Below are positions 34,594-44,444 of a stretch of 64,000 nucleotides of DNA, one piece after another. The position numbers and the translations under genes were made by a program. Within the stretch, counting starts at the first letter, position 1; the number at the start of each line of letters is the position of its first letter. The notes under the pieces were generated by a model. That model was not told the DNA's origin and ran no database searches. It saw nothing but the letters and a program-made list of their open reading frames with translations. This DNA comes from CAYUVA01 sp964448115 [NCBI: uncultured bacterium]. Lineage in GTDB: Bacteria; CAYUVA01. The DNA lies in NCBI GenBank assembly GCA_964448115.1, contig CAYUVA010000015.1, forward strand, positions 20,217 to 84,216, read 5' to 3'.

Positions 34594-35408
34594 GCAATTT
34601 GATAATTAGCATAATCCTCGGATTGGTGCAGGGCACAACAGAATTCCTGCCGGTTAGCAGCTCCGGGCACCTGGTTATCCTGCAAGCTATCATTCCCGGC
34701 TTCAAGGAGCCTGGGTTATTATATGACCTGGTGCTTCACCTTGCCACGTTGCTGGCTGTCTTGATCTACTTTAGACGGGATATCTTTCAGATAATCTCAG
34801 GCTGGTTGAGCAATCCCCTTAAGTTCAGCAGCGACTCGCCCTCATGGTTGGGGTGGCTGATAATTATCGGTACAATTCCGACTGGGATTATCGGTGTAAG
34901 CTTTGAGAGTATGTTCAAGCACAGTTTTGAGCGTCCCATGCTGGCTGCCGGCTGTCTGTTGATAACTGGAACATTATTGGTAATAGCTTCGACTTTGACT
35001 CGCAAGGCAACACATTCTAGGATACTAGGAATAAAGGAAGCCTTGATAATCGGGCTAGCTCAAGGCTTAGCCATCTTGCCAGGGATCTCTCGTTCGGGGA
35101 GCACCATCTCGGTAGCCTTGCTTCTGGGCATATCTGCCATGGATGCAGCTCGGTTTTCCTTTCTATTATCCATACCATCGATCCTGGCTGCCGGACTCTT
35201 CGAGGCGAGGGATCTAGTTATTACAGCCTCTGCAAGTCAAAACGGTATCATGTTTTATTCGATTGGCTTCTTGGCAGCCGCCATTATCGGCTATATCAGC
35301 ATCGCTTTCTTGCTCAAAGTGCTAATAAAAGGACATCTGCACTACTTTGGCTATTATTGCTGGCTCTCTGGTGGAGGGTTTATTATCTATTATGCACTTA
35401 TGGTTTAA
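34590..35408 (+). CDS. uppP: Undecaprenyl-diphosphatase
   Basis: Membrane enzyme (BacA/UppP) that recycles the lipid carrier for peptidoglycan and O-antigen. The two family motifs are clear: 'QGTTEFLPVSSSGHLVI' near the N-terminus and 'GLAQGLAILPGISRSGSTIS' in the middle, both forming the active site. About eight hydrophobic helices, 272 residues. It overlaps rsmA by 4 bases and is probably translated with it. Confidence 0.95.
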   Translation: MSNLIISIILGLVQGTTEFLPVSSSGHLVILQAIIPGFKEPGLLYDLVLHLATLLAVLIYFRRDIFQIISGWLSNPLKFSSDSPSWLGWLIIIGTIPTGIIGVSFESMFKHSFERPMLAAGCLLITGTLLVIASTLTRKATHSRILGIKEALIIGLAQGLAILPGISRSGSTISVALLLGISAMDAARFSFLLSIPSILAAGLFEARDLVITASASQNGIMFYSIGFLAAAIIGYISIAFLLKVLIKGHLHYFGYYCWLSGGGFIIYYALMV

Positions 35409-35474
35409 TACGGCTCAGAAAACAGGTGGATTATGCCACTTTATTTCTTAATAAATTTAATGTAAACTATTGCT

Positions 35475-37916
35475 ATGTCTAAGAAGAGAAAAAATAACAA
35501 CAGAAAAAACAGCGGAAACAATAGCAGGGAAGCTGTTCGATCAAAGGAGCGCTTTTACAACACCTGGTGGTTCAATGAGATAGCTGGCTTGATATCGATA
35601 TTCCTAGCTGTCTTCATCTTCGTATCTCTTTACACCTACAGTCCTTATGATCCTTCGTTCAATAACATCAATGCTCAGTTAAAGCCGCAAAACAAGTTCG
35701 GCATCCCCGGATCCTACTTTGCTGATATCGCTTTTCAATTATTCGGCGAGTCTGCCTATTTGCTTTCAGTGTTCCTTGCGGTCATAGCGGTAAAACTGAT
35801 ACAGGGAGGCTCTAAAAGAACTCGATATGTCATGATCTTCCCTCTTTCCATCCTGGTTTTTTCCTTTTGCTTATTGTCAAATCTTGTCTTCAAACAAAGT
35901 TTTCTAGGCAAACAGATTGAACCTGGCGGAGTGGTTGGTTCACTTGCCCGAGAATCCTTAGTCCCAGTTTTCAACCTATTCGGTACCTATCTACTTGGTG
36001 TGCTTTTGCTACTAATATCGACAATACTTGTGCTGGGTATCAGGATCTCTAGTGTCTCCATTGCCTTTGCTAAAGCAATAAGCTGGATGTGGAGGCAACT
36101 AACACATTTAGCGCCCAAGATTGAAACTATTCCTCCCAGTAAAGATTATATTGCTGGTAAATCTGACACGAAAGCATCAAGAAAAAAGGATGTTAAAAGC
36201 AAACTGGAGGAGAAAAGAAGAAAAAGGGAACAAGCTAAGGCTGAAAAAGAGGCTATAAAAAGGCTTAAGAATGAGAATATCTTAGATGAACAGCAGTATA
36301 ATGAACCTTCGCAGCCCCCGGAGATAGTTACTAACCACAACAATGGCAATTATGAAGAAAGTGATGCGAAATTTACACCTCGGGAGGATCAACCAAAGCT
36401 AATCTCTCATAAGAAATATGTTCTTCCTCCCTTGTCCATTCTGCAAGATCCGCCAGCGCAAAGCGAACAAATCGAGACTGAAGAGCTTTATCGCACTGCC
36501 GAAGCACTGATCAACAAGCTTAAACATTTTGGAGTAGAAGGTAAGGTTATCCGCATACGCCCTGGTCCGGTGGTTACTCGCTATGAGTTCGAGCCTTCGC
36601 CGGGGATCAAGGTCTCCAAGGTTGTCGGACTCTCCGATGATCTCGCTTTGGCATTAGGCGCTACTGCGCCACCCCGCATTGCTCTAATTCCCGGCAAGTC
36701 AGCACTCGGCATTGAACTGCCCAATAAAAAGCGAGACATTATATACATAAAGGAGATCCTCGCCTCGGATTCTTTTATCAAAGAGGATGCAGCCCTAAAG
36801 ATCGCATTGGGTAAGAATATACAAGGCGATCCCTACATCGCTAATCTTTCTGACATGCCCCACCTGCTTATCGCCGGAGCAACCGGCGCTGGCAAAAGCG
36901 TTTGTATAAACTCCATCCTGGTTAGCCTGCTCATGACCTACACGCCGCAGGAACTCCAACTAGTCCTTATCGATCCCAAGAGGCTGGAGTTATCCATATA
37001 CGATGACATACCTCATCTTAGGGACCCAGTGGTAATCGATCCCAAGGTAGCAGCCTCCGCGCTTGGCTGGGCTGTGGAAAAGATGGAGGAGCGCTACGAC
37101 ACTCTCGCAGATGATGGCGTTAGAAATATCGTTCAATACAATGAGACCATGAGGCAACGGGCTAAACAGGAACAATGGAGCGATGCCGAGCTGGAAATGA
37201 ATCTCATGCCCTATCTGGTGATTATAATCGATGAGTTTTCCGACCTTATGACCGTTGCTTCTCGTGAGGTGGAGACATATATCATCCGCCTGGCGCAGAT
37301 GGCACGCGCTGCTGGCATTCACCTGGTGGTTGCCACGCAAAGACCCTCGGTGAATGTAGTTACCGGCATCATCAAGGTCAACTTTCCCTGCCGCATTGCC
37401 TTCAAGGTTACCCAGCGGGTTGACTCCCGAACTATTATCGACCAGATCGGAGCTGAGAAGCTACTAGGCAGAGGAGATATGCTATTCATACCACCAGGTA
37501 GCTCAAAGCCGATCCGAGTACATGGCGCTTATGTCTCCGAGCGAGAGATCAATAGCATCATCGACTTCATTAAGGATCAAAACTACATAGCAGCTAGCAC
37601 CAATCACCAGGACGAGGAAGAGGAGCCTTCATTGATCGAGGTTCATAATCACCTGGAACAGAATCAAGATCTCGTAAGCCAAGATCCACTCTATCAGCGT
37701 GCAATGGAGCTGGTGGTCTCTACCGGACACGCCTCGATCTCAATGCTACAAAGGCGTTTCAAGGTCGGTTATGCACGCGCGGCTAGACTAATCGATATGA
37801 TGGAACGCGCCGGTGTAGTAGGTCCCTTTGAGGGGAGTAAGCCACGAGAGGTTCTACTTACTCCCGATCAGATCCAATATAGCGATCCTTCTCCTGAACA
37901 GGACGACCTCCAGTAA
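35475..37916 (+). CDS. ftsK: FtsK/SpoIIIE DNA translocase
   Basis: Septum-located DNA pump that clears chromosomes during division. An N-terminal basic stretch and four membrane helices (about 35-195) are followed by a charged linker (about 225-320), the alpha/beta motor with Walker A 'GATGAGKSVCINS' (about residue 468), Walker B-type 'VIIIDEFSDLM' (about 580) and 'TQRPSVNVVTGIIK'. The C-terminal gamma winged helix (about 735-805) has 'ASISMLQRRFKVGYARAARL', which reads polar DNA motifs. A TAAACT box 6 bases before the ATG, with no Shine-Dalgarno, suggests a leaderless transcript. Confidence 0.95.
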   Translation: MSKKRKNNNRKNSGNNSREAVRSKERFYNTWWFNEIAGLISIFLAVFIFVSLYTYSPYDPSFNNINAQLKPQNKFGIPGSYFADIAFQLFGESAYLLSVFLAVIAVKLIQGGSKRTRYVMIFPLSILVFSFCLLSNLVFKQSFLGKQIEPGGVVGSLARESLVPVFNLFGTYLLGVLLLLISTILVLGIRISSVSIAFAKAISWMWRQLTHLAPKIETIPPSKDYIAGKSDTKASRKKDVKSKLEEKRRKREQAKAEKEAIKRLKNENILDEQQYNEPSQPPEIVTNHNNGNYEESDAKFTPREDQPKLISHKKYVLPPLSILQDPPAQSEQIETEELYRTAEALINKLKHFGVEGKVIRIRPGPVVTRYEFEPSPGIKVSKVVGLSDDLALALGATAPPRIALIPGKSALGIELPNKKRDIIYIKEILASDSFIKEDAALKIALGKNIQGDPYIANLSDMPHLLIAGATGAGKSVCINSILVSLLMTYTPQELQLVLIDPKRLELSIYDDIPHLRDPVVIDPKVAASALGWAVEKMEERYDTLADDGVRNIVQYNETMRQRAKQEQWSDAELEMNLMPYLVIIIDEFSDLMTVASREVETYIIRLAQMARAAGIHLVVATQRPSVNVVTGIIKVNFPCRIAFKVTQRVDSRTIIDQIGAEKLLGRGDMLFIPPGSSKPIRVHGAYVSEREINSIIDFIKDQNYIAASTNHQDEEEEPSLIEVHNHLEQNQDLVSQDPLYQRAMELVVSTGHASISMLQRRFKVGYARAARLIDMMERAGVVGPFEGSKPREVLLTPDQIQYSDPSPEQDDLQ

Positions 37917-37973
37917 GACTAAAATTCGTTCAATGAAAACAATTTTTTATGCTACTTGGAACGAACTTTGCTC

Positions 37974-38002
37974 TTGACGAAGGATGTATAATCTGATATA
38001 GA
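37974..38002 (+). promoter_or_regulatory. Candidate sigma70 promoter of the repeat-containing surface protein
   Basis: TTGACG (37974-37979), 17 bases, TATAGA (37997-38002), about 45 bases before the ATG at 38054, which has AAGGA as ribosome site. Confidence 0.45.
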
Positions 38003-38053
38003 AAAGGGCGAAATTAACTTAGTTGGCTATATTCAATGAAAGGGGTTTAAGGA

Positions 38054-39637
38054 ATGAGAACTCGCTTTTTCATTAGCAATCTGCTTGTGTTGTCTCTTGT
38101 AATCGGGCTGTCTTGCGTAGCTTATGCTGGTTGGGTCAACGATCCTTATGCTAACAAGCCTGTATGCCAGGCTAGCGGCAAGCAGGTAACACCGATCGCT
38201 ATATTCGATGGAAGTTCTGCTTACATCGTTGTTTGGACTGATCCAAGATCAGGCTCTGATTACCTTTATGCCCAAAAGGTCAACGCTAGCGATGGCTCGG
38301 TGGCATGGGCAGCCAACGGCATCCAGGTCTCCAATGTAGAGGTAACTGGCAATTATGATCTGATCAGCGATGGTGGCAATGGAGCTATTGTTGTCTGGAT
38401 AGGTGGCCCTGGTAGCGATGTTTATGCAGCTCATATCCTGGCTAACGGCACTATGGATACCAGTGATAGCTGGCTGGCAAATGGCGTAGTGATTTGCAGC
38501 GCAGCTGGAGTACAGGCTGATGTAGATGCTATTGAGGATTTAAGCGGAGGAGCAGGCATTGTTTGGGAAGATAACCGTTCCGGAACAGATGCGGATATTT
38601 ACGGTCATCATCTATTAAGCACTGGAGATCTGGATACAAGTGGCAGTTGGGTAGCTGACGGACTGGCACTGAATAATGATGTTGATGACCAGCTTGATCC
38701 TATCTTAGTATTAGGTACTGTAAACAGCGCCATTGTTGCCTGGACCGACTATTACCAGGCTAGCGCTCTGGTTGAGCCTGATATTCGCGGCTGTCATATT
38801 TTCTATAATGGAACCATCGATACATCGGATAATTGGAACGGTGGGAGCACTGATTTTGCTGATAATATTAGCGGTGCGCAACACCTGAAAGCGATGGTCT
38901 CTGATGGCAATGGTGGTGCCTTGTTCTTCTGGATAGATTATCGCGATACCATATATGGAGATATTTACGGTCATCATATATTAAGCACCGGGGCAAAAGA
39001 TACCTCAGGTGGCTGGTCTGGTAACGGCGTTGCTTTTGTTTACGGCACTGGCAAGCAGGTTGATGATGTTCAGGCAGTCCCTGACGGACTGGGAGGAGCG
39101 TTGATCAACTACCGCGAATTATATCTTGCAACAAACGATGATCGTATCTATGTAATGCATGTAAAGAACGATGGTAATGCGGACAACAGCGAAAACTGGA
39201 TCTCTGGTGGAAATATTTTGTGTTCCCACCCGGAGTATCAGACTAATCCTCGATTGATCTCCGATAATACAGGTGGTGCAATAAGTGTTTGGCAGGATGA
39301 TCGCACCACGGTTGATAGTGACCTGTATGCCCAAAGGATACTAAGCAATGGCTTAGTAGGACCTGGCGCCTGGAACTACAATGGTGGAAGCGCTGTTTGT
39401 CTAGCCGCCGGCGATCAAGAAGACCAATTCATCATACCTGATGGCACCAACGGATGCGTTATCTTCTGGAGTGATGGCAGAACCGGCAAGGGGACTCAGA
39501 ATGACATATATTGTCAGCGCATAACCCAGGAGGGGTTCCTGAATCCAGAGATCCCCAGCATGGGCTTCTGGGCAATAATTCTTTGCATCATTCTGCTTAG
39601 CGGGGTCATCCTTTACAGGAAAAAGAGACTGGCATAA
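38054..39637 (+). CDS. Secreted repeat protein with IPTL-CTERM-like sorting tail
   Basis: A signal peptide ('LLVLSLVIGLSCVAYA') leads to about seven repeats of roughly 60-70 residues, each with a block like 'DIYGHHLLSTGDLDTSGSW' or 'DIYGHHILSTGAKDTSGGW' and a 'GGAGIVWEDNRSG'-like block, which suggests a beta-propeller or solenoid. The end, 'PEIPSMGFWAIILCIILLSG' plus a basic 'RKKR' tail, resembles the IPTL-CTERM surface-sorting signal: short IP motif, one membrane helix, basic residues. It is therefore probably exported and processed at the cell surface. Ligand and function are unknown. Confidence 0.72.
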   Translation: MRTRFFISNLLVLSLVIGLSCVAYAGWVNDPYANKPVCQASGKQVTPIAIFDGSSAYIVVWTDPRSGSDYLYAQKVNASDGSVAWAANGIQVSNVEVTGNYDLISDGGNGAIVVWIGGPGSDVYAAHILANGTMDTSDSWLANGVVICSAAGVQADVDAIEDLSGGAGIVWEDNRSGTDADIYGHHLLSTGDLDTSGSWVADGLALNNDVDDQLDPILVLGTVNSAIVAWTDYYQASALVEPDIRGCHIFYNGTIDTSDNWNGGSTDFADNISGAQHLKAMVSDGNGGALFFWIDYRDTIYGDIYGHHILSTGAKDTSGGWSGNGVAFVYGTGKQVDDVQAVPDGLGGALINYRELYLATNDDRIYVMHVKNDGNADNSENWISGGNILCSHPEYQTNPRLISDNTGGAISVWQDDRTTVDSDLYAQRILSNGLVGPGAWNYNGGSAVCLAAGDQEDQFIIPDGTNGCVIFWSDGRTGKGTQNDIYCQRITQEGFLNPEIPSMGFWAIILCIILLSGVILYRKKRLA

Positions 39638-39670
39638 GAACAGTACCTGATAGCCGAGATTATCTTACTA

Positions 39671-39699
39671 TTGAGCAGCATAAGATAATGCACTAGTAT
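39671..39699 (+). promoter_or_regulatory. Candidate promoter for a leaderless glycosyltransferase transcript
   Basis: TTGAGC (39671-39676), exactly 17 bases, TAGTAT (39694-39699); the ATG at 39707 lies 7 bases further, where the transcript would start. There is no Shine-Dalgarno sequence. Confidence 0.45.
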
Positions 39700-39706
39700 C
39701 TTGTGC

Positions 39707-41239
39707 ATGGATAAAAGCAGCGCTGTTAAATCAACTTCATTATCTCTCTATTTTGCGCTTGCTTTTGCCATTCTTCTTGGTGCCATTTTAAGAGCTTTAG
39801 TTATATATAGTATTTCTTATTTATACGGGCCCGGAGACCCATTTTGCTATTTCGAGGTGGCTCAAAATATATACAAAGGTAAGGGCTTCACCCTCGATTA
39901 TATATACCATCTGCTTCATCTCCCCGCATCGATAAGCCATTCTATGGATTACTACGAGCCTGTCTTCCCGCTTACACTAGCGGCGACATTTTTTGTCATC
40001 GGATGTTCGGTTATATCAGCTAAAATTGTATCGCTGATCGCCGGTATCTGCAATCTTGCATTGGTATTTCTACTCACAAGAAAGCTGTTTGATGATGGTG
40101 CCGGCTTGATAGCTACTTTTTTGCTCGTTTTGCATCCGGTGGCTATATACCATAGCGGACTGGTGATGAAGGAATCCCTGCTGGTAGGTTTGTATCTTGT
40201 CTTCATGATTATACTTACCGAAGCGGTTCATAAAAGTTCATCCAAATTGTTATTCGCACTGGGATCTATTGCTGGGATTATCTCAGCTTACCAGTACGAA
40301 TCGATACCGGTTATGATTGTGCCACTGTTGGTCATATTTTTTAGATCCAAAGGTGCAAAACGACTAATCCTAACCATAGGATGGATACTCCCTTTAATAG
40401 CTGTTATTGCTTTTAATTTAACACATTCTGGAACTTTACTTGGTTATAAGTATCTATATTTCTTCGGTCATGAGTCCTTTATTCTGTATTTGCCGGAGGT
40501 CGGCAAGAATTTTTCTTTATCTGCGGTTATTGGACGATTGATCCTATTGCCTATAGATTATGGCTTGATAAGCACCATCAAGGGCTTGTTTTTAGTCGGT
40601 AGTACGCTTGCGATAATAGCTATTATTAAATATAGGAGACTTACTTACACCGGTTGGCTGCTATTGATTCTCCTCCCTTATTTTTATTTTCATTTAGTTG
40701 CCAGAAACCTTTATTTCAGGGATTACATGGTTCCTTACACGCTGGTCTTGCCGCTGGTTGCCGGGCTGATTATCTCGCTCATCGATTATAGACGCATTCT
40801 CGGAGCGACGCTCCTTTTACTGGTGCTTTTTGAATACCATGTGTTTTGTATAACCGGCGGATACTTCGAGAGTGAGTATAGATCGAGTTTCTTTAGCCTT
40901 CCATACAAGCCCATATATAATAACCTCCAATTTCCGTGGTTTAATTCGTGGCTTCAAGCTCTTGATAATGCGGGGATAAGGATCAGGGAATTGGTCGCCG
41001 AGGGGGAGCCGATAATGTCGGTCAATCCATGGGAGGTACACTACATCCTCGATCGCCCCACGGTAATGATGTCCAGAGATAGAGATTCAACTAAAATCGA
41101 GTACTTGAAGAAACGATACGCTATACGATATATTCTCGATAGCCGCCCAGGCGAGATCGCTCTTATCGACACTAAAGCCAGGGAAATACATCTATTCACC
41201 GAGCATGGTAAAAATTATAGGGTTGTTACTGTGCCTTGA
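39707..41239 (+). CDS. GT39-like membrane glycosyltransferase
   Basis: A 510-residue polytopic protein of the dolichyl-phosphate-mannose mannosyltransferase / ArnT-like superfamily. It has a first helix, then a periplasmic loop with 'GPGDPFCYFEVAQNIYKGKGF' split around acidic residues typical of GT-C enzymes, 'YYEPVFPLTLAA', and about ten more membrane helices. A C-terminal soluble region (about 430-510) with 'SVNPWEVHYILDRPTVMM' follows. Such enzymes move sugars from polyprenyl carriers to lipids or proteins in the periplasm. ATG 39707 is used; a TTG two codons upstream is possible. Confidence 0.75.
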   Translation: MDKSSAVKSTSLSLYFALAFAILLGAILRALVIYSISYLYGPGDPFCYFEVAQNIYKGKGFTLDYIYHLLHLPASISHSMDYYEPVFPLTLAATFFVIGCSVISAKIVSLIAGICNLALVFLLTRKLFDDGAGLIATFLLVLHPVAIYHSGLVMKESLLVGLYLVFMIILTEAVHKSSSKLLFALGSIAGIISAYQYESIPVMIVPLLVIFFRSKGAKRLILTIGWILPLIAVIAFNLTHSGTLLGYKYLYFFGHESFILYLPEVGKNFSLSAVIGRLILLPIDYGLISTIKGLFLVGSTLAIIAIIKYRRLTYTGWLLLILLPYFYFHLVARNLYFRDYMVPYTLVLPLVAGLIISLIDYRRILGATLLLLVLFEYHVFCITGGYFESEYRSSFFSLPYKPIYNNLQFPWFNSWLQALDNAGIRIRELVAEGEPIMSVNPWEVHYILDRPTVMMSRDRDSTKIEYLKKRYAIRYILDSRPGEIALIDTKAREIHLFTEHGKNYRVVTVP

Positions 41240-41253
41240 CCTTTGAGACATGG

Positions 41254-41283
41254 TTGCATAATTACTTTGTTTAGTGCTACATT
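41254..41283 (+). promoter_or_regulatory. Weak candidate promoter upstream of the zinc-ribbon membrane protein
   Basis: TTGCAT (41254-41259), 18 bases, TACATT (41278-41283), about 25 bases before the ATG at 41309. Confidence 0.3.
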
Positions 41284-41308
41284 TTCAATACAGGACAGGT
41301 AAATTTCA

Positions 41309-41662
41309 ATGCATAAGATAATCTACGCTGTCGGTTTTATCATGGTAGGTCTTGGATTTGCATGTTGGTTTCTGGCTGACATCGACAAGTATCCTCGGTT
41401 GGACAGGTATCACCTGCCTTTGTTGAAGTACGGCACTATGGTAATCGGGGTTGCGATTGTGCTTAACATAATTTTTACGCTCCAGGATACCTGGTGGAAA
41501 CTCAGTTCCAGGACATGTAAGCGCTGCGGTGCCCCGGCAAAAAAGGGATTCAGGTACTGCGAGGCTTGCCTAATGTACCTCGAGAAGCTAGGTACTATGA
41601 AAAAGCTACGCGAGGAGGAAAAGGAGTGGAAGCAAAGGAATGTTAGAAGACGAAGATCTTAG
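41309..41662 (+). CDS. Small membrane protein with zinc ribbon
   Basis: 117 residues with two membrane helices (about 4-24 and 40-60), then a cytoplasmic zinc ribbon 'CKRCGAPAKKGFRYCEAC' and a basic helical tail. Nothing in it points to an enzyme. Its end overlaps the aldehyde dehydrogenase gene by 23 bases, so the two are probably co-transcribed, but a functional link is not shown. Confidence 0.6.
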   Translation: MHKIIYAVGFIMVGLGFACWFLADIDKYPRLDRYHLPLLKYGTMVIGVAIVLNIIFTLQDTWWKLSSRTCKRCGAPAKKGFRYCEACLMYLEKLGTMKKLREEEKEWKQRNVRRRRS

Positions 41663-43154
41663 GTCTGTTCAACAAGCCCGCGATCTGCTAAGACAGGCTG
41701 ATCAGGCTCAGGTTAAGCTGCGCGAATTCACCCAAGGTGAGATAGACCGCATAGCAGAAGCCATGGCAGAAGCTGGCTACCTGGCAGCTCGCAAGCTTGC
41801 CCAGATGGCTTGCGCAGAGAGCGGATTCGGCATCCCAGAGGACAAGGAGATAAAGAACATCGTTGCAACAAGGATGCTTTATGATCATATAAAAGATTAC
41901 AAAACGGTCGGTATATTGAATAACTATCCTGGGAAGGGGATCATCGAGATCGCAGAGCCAATGGGGGTGATTGTTGGGATAATCCCCAGCACAAATCCGA
42001 CCTCTACTGCAATGTATAAGGCTATAATAGCCTTAAAATCCCGAAATAGTATTGTAATGTCTCCACATCCAGCCACGGTGAACTGTATAAATGTTTCCTG
42101 TAAGTTGATGCATGAGGCTGCGGTGGCTGCCGGAGCGCCGAGGGGTTGCATCGGTTGTCTTAACATCCCAACTATGGCAGGGACAAACGAGCTTATGCGA
42201 CATAAACTCACCTCGCTTATCCTTGCCACCGGCGGCTCGGCTTTGGTAAAGGCAGCATATAGCTCCGGCAAGCCTGCCTATGGGGTCGGTCCCGGAAATG
42301 TCCCCGCTTATATTGACCGCAGCGCTGATATTGCCAAGGCGGTCAAGGATATCATCGCCGGCAAGACCTTTGACAATGGAACCGTTTGTGCTGCCGAACA
42401 GGCGATAGTCGCCGACCTCCCCATCAAGGACCAGGTGATCGCTGAGCTTAAGGCTCAGGGTGCGTATTTTTTAAACGAAAAGGAGATCGACCTGCTCGGA
42501 GCTCGCCTGGTAACCGCGGATGGTAGAATAGCTGGCGATATGGTTGGACAACCAGCCAGGCTCATTGCGCAACGCGCCGGGTTCGTAGTCCCTGGTGATA
42601 CATCGGTGCTGGTAGCGCAGCTCGATGATGTAGGTGCATCGGTTCCGCTTTCCAGGGAGAAACTAAGCCCGGTGCTCGCTTTTTATGTCGCTGATGGTTG
42701 GGTGAAGGCTTGCCAGATCTGCATCAGGCTCCTGGAATTCGGTGGCATGGGGCATACTATGGTTATCCACTGCCGGGATCCCGAAGTTATCCTGGAGTAT
42801 GGCTTGAAGAAGCCTGCGTTCAGGATACTGGTCAACACACCCTCCACGCATGGAGCCATTGGCTATACAACCGGCTTGGATCCTGCATTGACCCTTGGCT
42901 GTGGCACCTGGGGAGGCTCCAGCACTGCAGATAACATCAATCCGTTGCACTTGCTGAACATTAAAAGAGTCGCGGTCGGCATTAAGGATACTGATGGCAA
43001 TCCGATCCCAGACTGGGATATTATTGGATTGAGCAGAAATAATAGCCATAAACCCGCTACTAGACGATCATACAAAGATGATGATGAAAACATGATCAGC
43101 GACGAGCAAATAAATCAGATCGTTGCACGCGGGATAAAAAATATAAGAAAGTAA
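41640..43154 (+). CDS. CoA-acylating aldehyde dehydrogenase (EutE/PduP/AdhE-N type)
   Basis: Interconverts an aldehyde and acyl-CoA with NAD. Motifs: 'EPMGVIVGIIPSTNPTSTAM' (NAD-binding entry), 'ATGGSALVKAAYSSGKPAYGVGPGNVP' region, and 'DNGTVCAAEQA' with the catalytic Cys near residue 250. Acetaldehyde or propionaldehyde are the likely substrates. After a linker rich in Lys/Asp, the last ~20 residues ('ISDEQINQIVARGIKNI') form a separate amphipathic helix like the encapsulation peptides that send such enzymes into bacterial microcompartments. The PduL gene 1.3 kb downstream would turn the acyl-CoA into acyl phosphate. Confidence 0.9.
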   Translation: MLEDEDLRSVQQARDLLRQADQAQVKLREFTQGEIDRIAEAMAEAGYLAARKLAQMACAESGFGIPEDKEIKNIVATRMLYDHIKDYKTVGILNNYPGKGIIEIAEPMGVIVGIIPSTNPTSTAMYKAIIALKSRNSIVMSPHPATVNCINVSCKLMHEAAVAAGAPRGCIGCLNIPTMAGTNELMRHKLTSLILATGGSALVKAAYSSGKPAYGVGPGNVPAYIDRSADIAKAVKDIIAGKTFDNGTVCAAEQAIVADLPIKDQVIAELKAQGAYFLNEKEIDLLGARLVTADGRIAGDMVGQPARLIAQRAGFVVPGDTSVLVAQLDDVGASVPLSREKLSPVLAFYVADGWVKACQICIRLLEFGGMGHTMVIHCRDPEVILEYGLKKPAFRILVNTPSTHGAIGYTTGLDPALTLGCGTWGGSSTADNINPLHLLNIKRVAVGIKDTDGNPIPDWDIIGLSRNNSHKPATRRSYKDDDENMISDEQINQIVARGIKNIRK

Positions 43155-43190
43155 CAATATTAAGCTTAGTTTTAAACAAGGAGTATTATC

Positions 43191-44441
43191 TTGAGTCATG
43201 AAGATTCACGAAACCAGATGAATGATATTGAGGAGCTGATTGCGCGAGGGGATATGTTTTTCCAGGCAAGGCATTATCATAATGCATATCTTGCCTTTCT
43301 CAAAGCATCGCAGGCTGATCCACAAAATGCTGAGGCTGCCTTAAAGTTGGGCTTCACTGAGCTACATAGAGGTAACAATCAAGATTGTATCAAACATCTG
43401 CAACTCGCTCGAAAACTCGATCCCGAATATGCTGATTCCTGCATGAGTGAAGGTACCCGACTCTTCCTAAACGAAGAATTTGACCTGGCTATCGATAAAT
43501 TAAACAGCTTTATTAGACAAAATCCCAATAACATAAACTCGCTGCTGGTTCGTGCAGCCTGCTATCAAATGAAGGAGGATTGGGATAATTGTATCACCGA
43601 TTACGACACATTGTTATCTATGATGCCTGGCAATGATAATTTCATGTACCTTCGAGGGCTAACCTATGCACAAAAGGGGAACCTGAAACAAAGCACTGAG
43701 GACATTGCCAGCGCGATAAAAGGCAATCCAAGCAATATAGATGCTTATATTTTGCTTATACATCTGACTCAAAGGTACGATAATGCCAAGAATGCCGAGG
43801 CATTGGCAACCAAGGCTATCCAGGATAATCCTGATGCGGTCAGCCTTTATAAAACTCGCGGTGAATTAAGACAGCTCTTAAACAAGCATGAACAGGCGAT
43901 AGAGGACTTCGATTACGCATTAGAGCTTGATGAAAACGATTTGAGTATATGGGGACTCAAGGCTGATAGCCTGGTAAAACTCAGGCAATACGAGCAGGCT
44001 ATAGCTGCCTGTAAAAAAGCACTCGAAGCTCATCCCGACTCAAAAAATATTCTAATATTACTAGCCAATATCTACGGAAGAAGTAAAAACTATGAGCAAT
44101 CAATACGAGTATGTACGGATGCTTTAGAGAAATTTCCTGATGAGATAGATATCTATCGCACCAGGGCAACCAGCTATATAGGTTTGGGGAAACTGGAAGA
44201 TGCGTTGTTAGATCTCCTACTAGCATTATCTCTAGACCCAAAAGCATATATTATTTTCTTTGATTTCGCGTTATTGCTTGATCTTGCTGGAAATAAAAAT
44301 GGGGCTTTGAGGGCTTTGCGCAACTTCATAGAAAGCACCGAGAATGATCCAGCTTATGATCAAAAAAGGGAACAGGCAAAGGAATGGATACTGGACTTGA
44401 AAAAAGAGATAGAACAATCAAAACATAATCAAGACGATTGA
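43191..44441 (+). CDS. Tetratricopeptide repeat protein
   Basis: A 416-residue all-helical protein made of about ten TPR units; typical pieces are 'AYLAFLKASQADPQNAEAALKLG', 'AIEDFDYALELDENDLSIWGL' and 'AIAACKKALEAHPDSKNIL' (each shorter than a full repeat). No signal peptide, so probably a cytoplasmic protein-protein scaffold. The TTG start is supported by AAGGAG 8 bases upstream; ATG 43221 is an alternative. It sits between the aldehyde dehydrogenase and pduL genes, ending 3 bases before pduL, and may belong to the same operon. Confidence 0.8.
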   Translation: MSHEDSRNQMNDIEELIARGDMFFQARHYHNAYLAFLKASQADPQNAEAALKLGFTELHRGNNQDCIKHLQLARKLDPEYADSCMSEGTRLFLNEEFDLAIDKLNSFIRQNPNNINSLLVRAACYQMKEDWDNCITDYDTLLSMMPGNDNFMYLRGLTYAQKGNLKQSTEDIASAIKGNPSNIDAYILLIHLTQRYDNAKNAEALATKAIQDNPDAVSLYKTRGELRQLLNKHEQAIEDFDYALELDENDLSIWGLKADSLVKLRQYEQAIAACKKALEAHPDSKNILILLANIYGRSKNYEQSIRVCTDALEKFPDEIDIYRTRATSYIGLGKLEDALLDLLLALSLDPKAYIIFFDFALLLDLAGNKNGALRALRNFIESTENDPAYDQKREQAKEWILDLKKEIEQSKHNQDD

Positions 44442-44444
44442 TCG

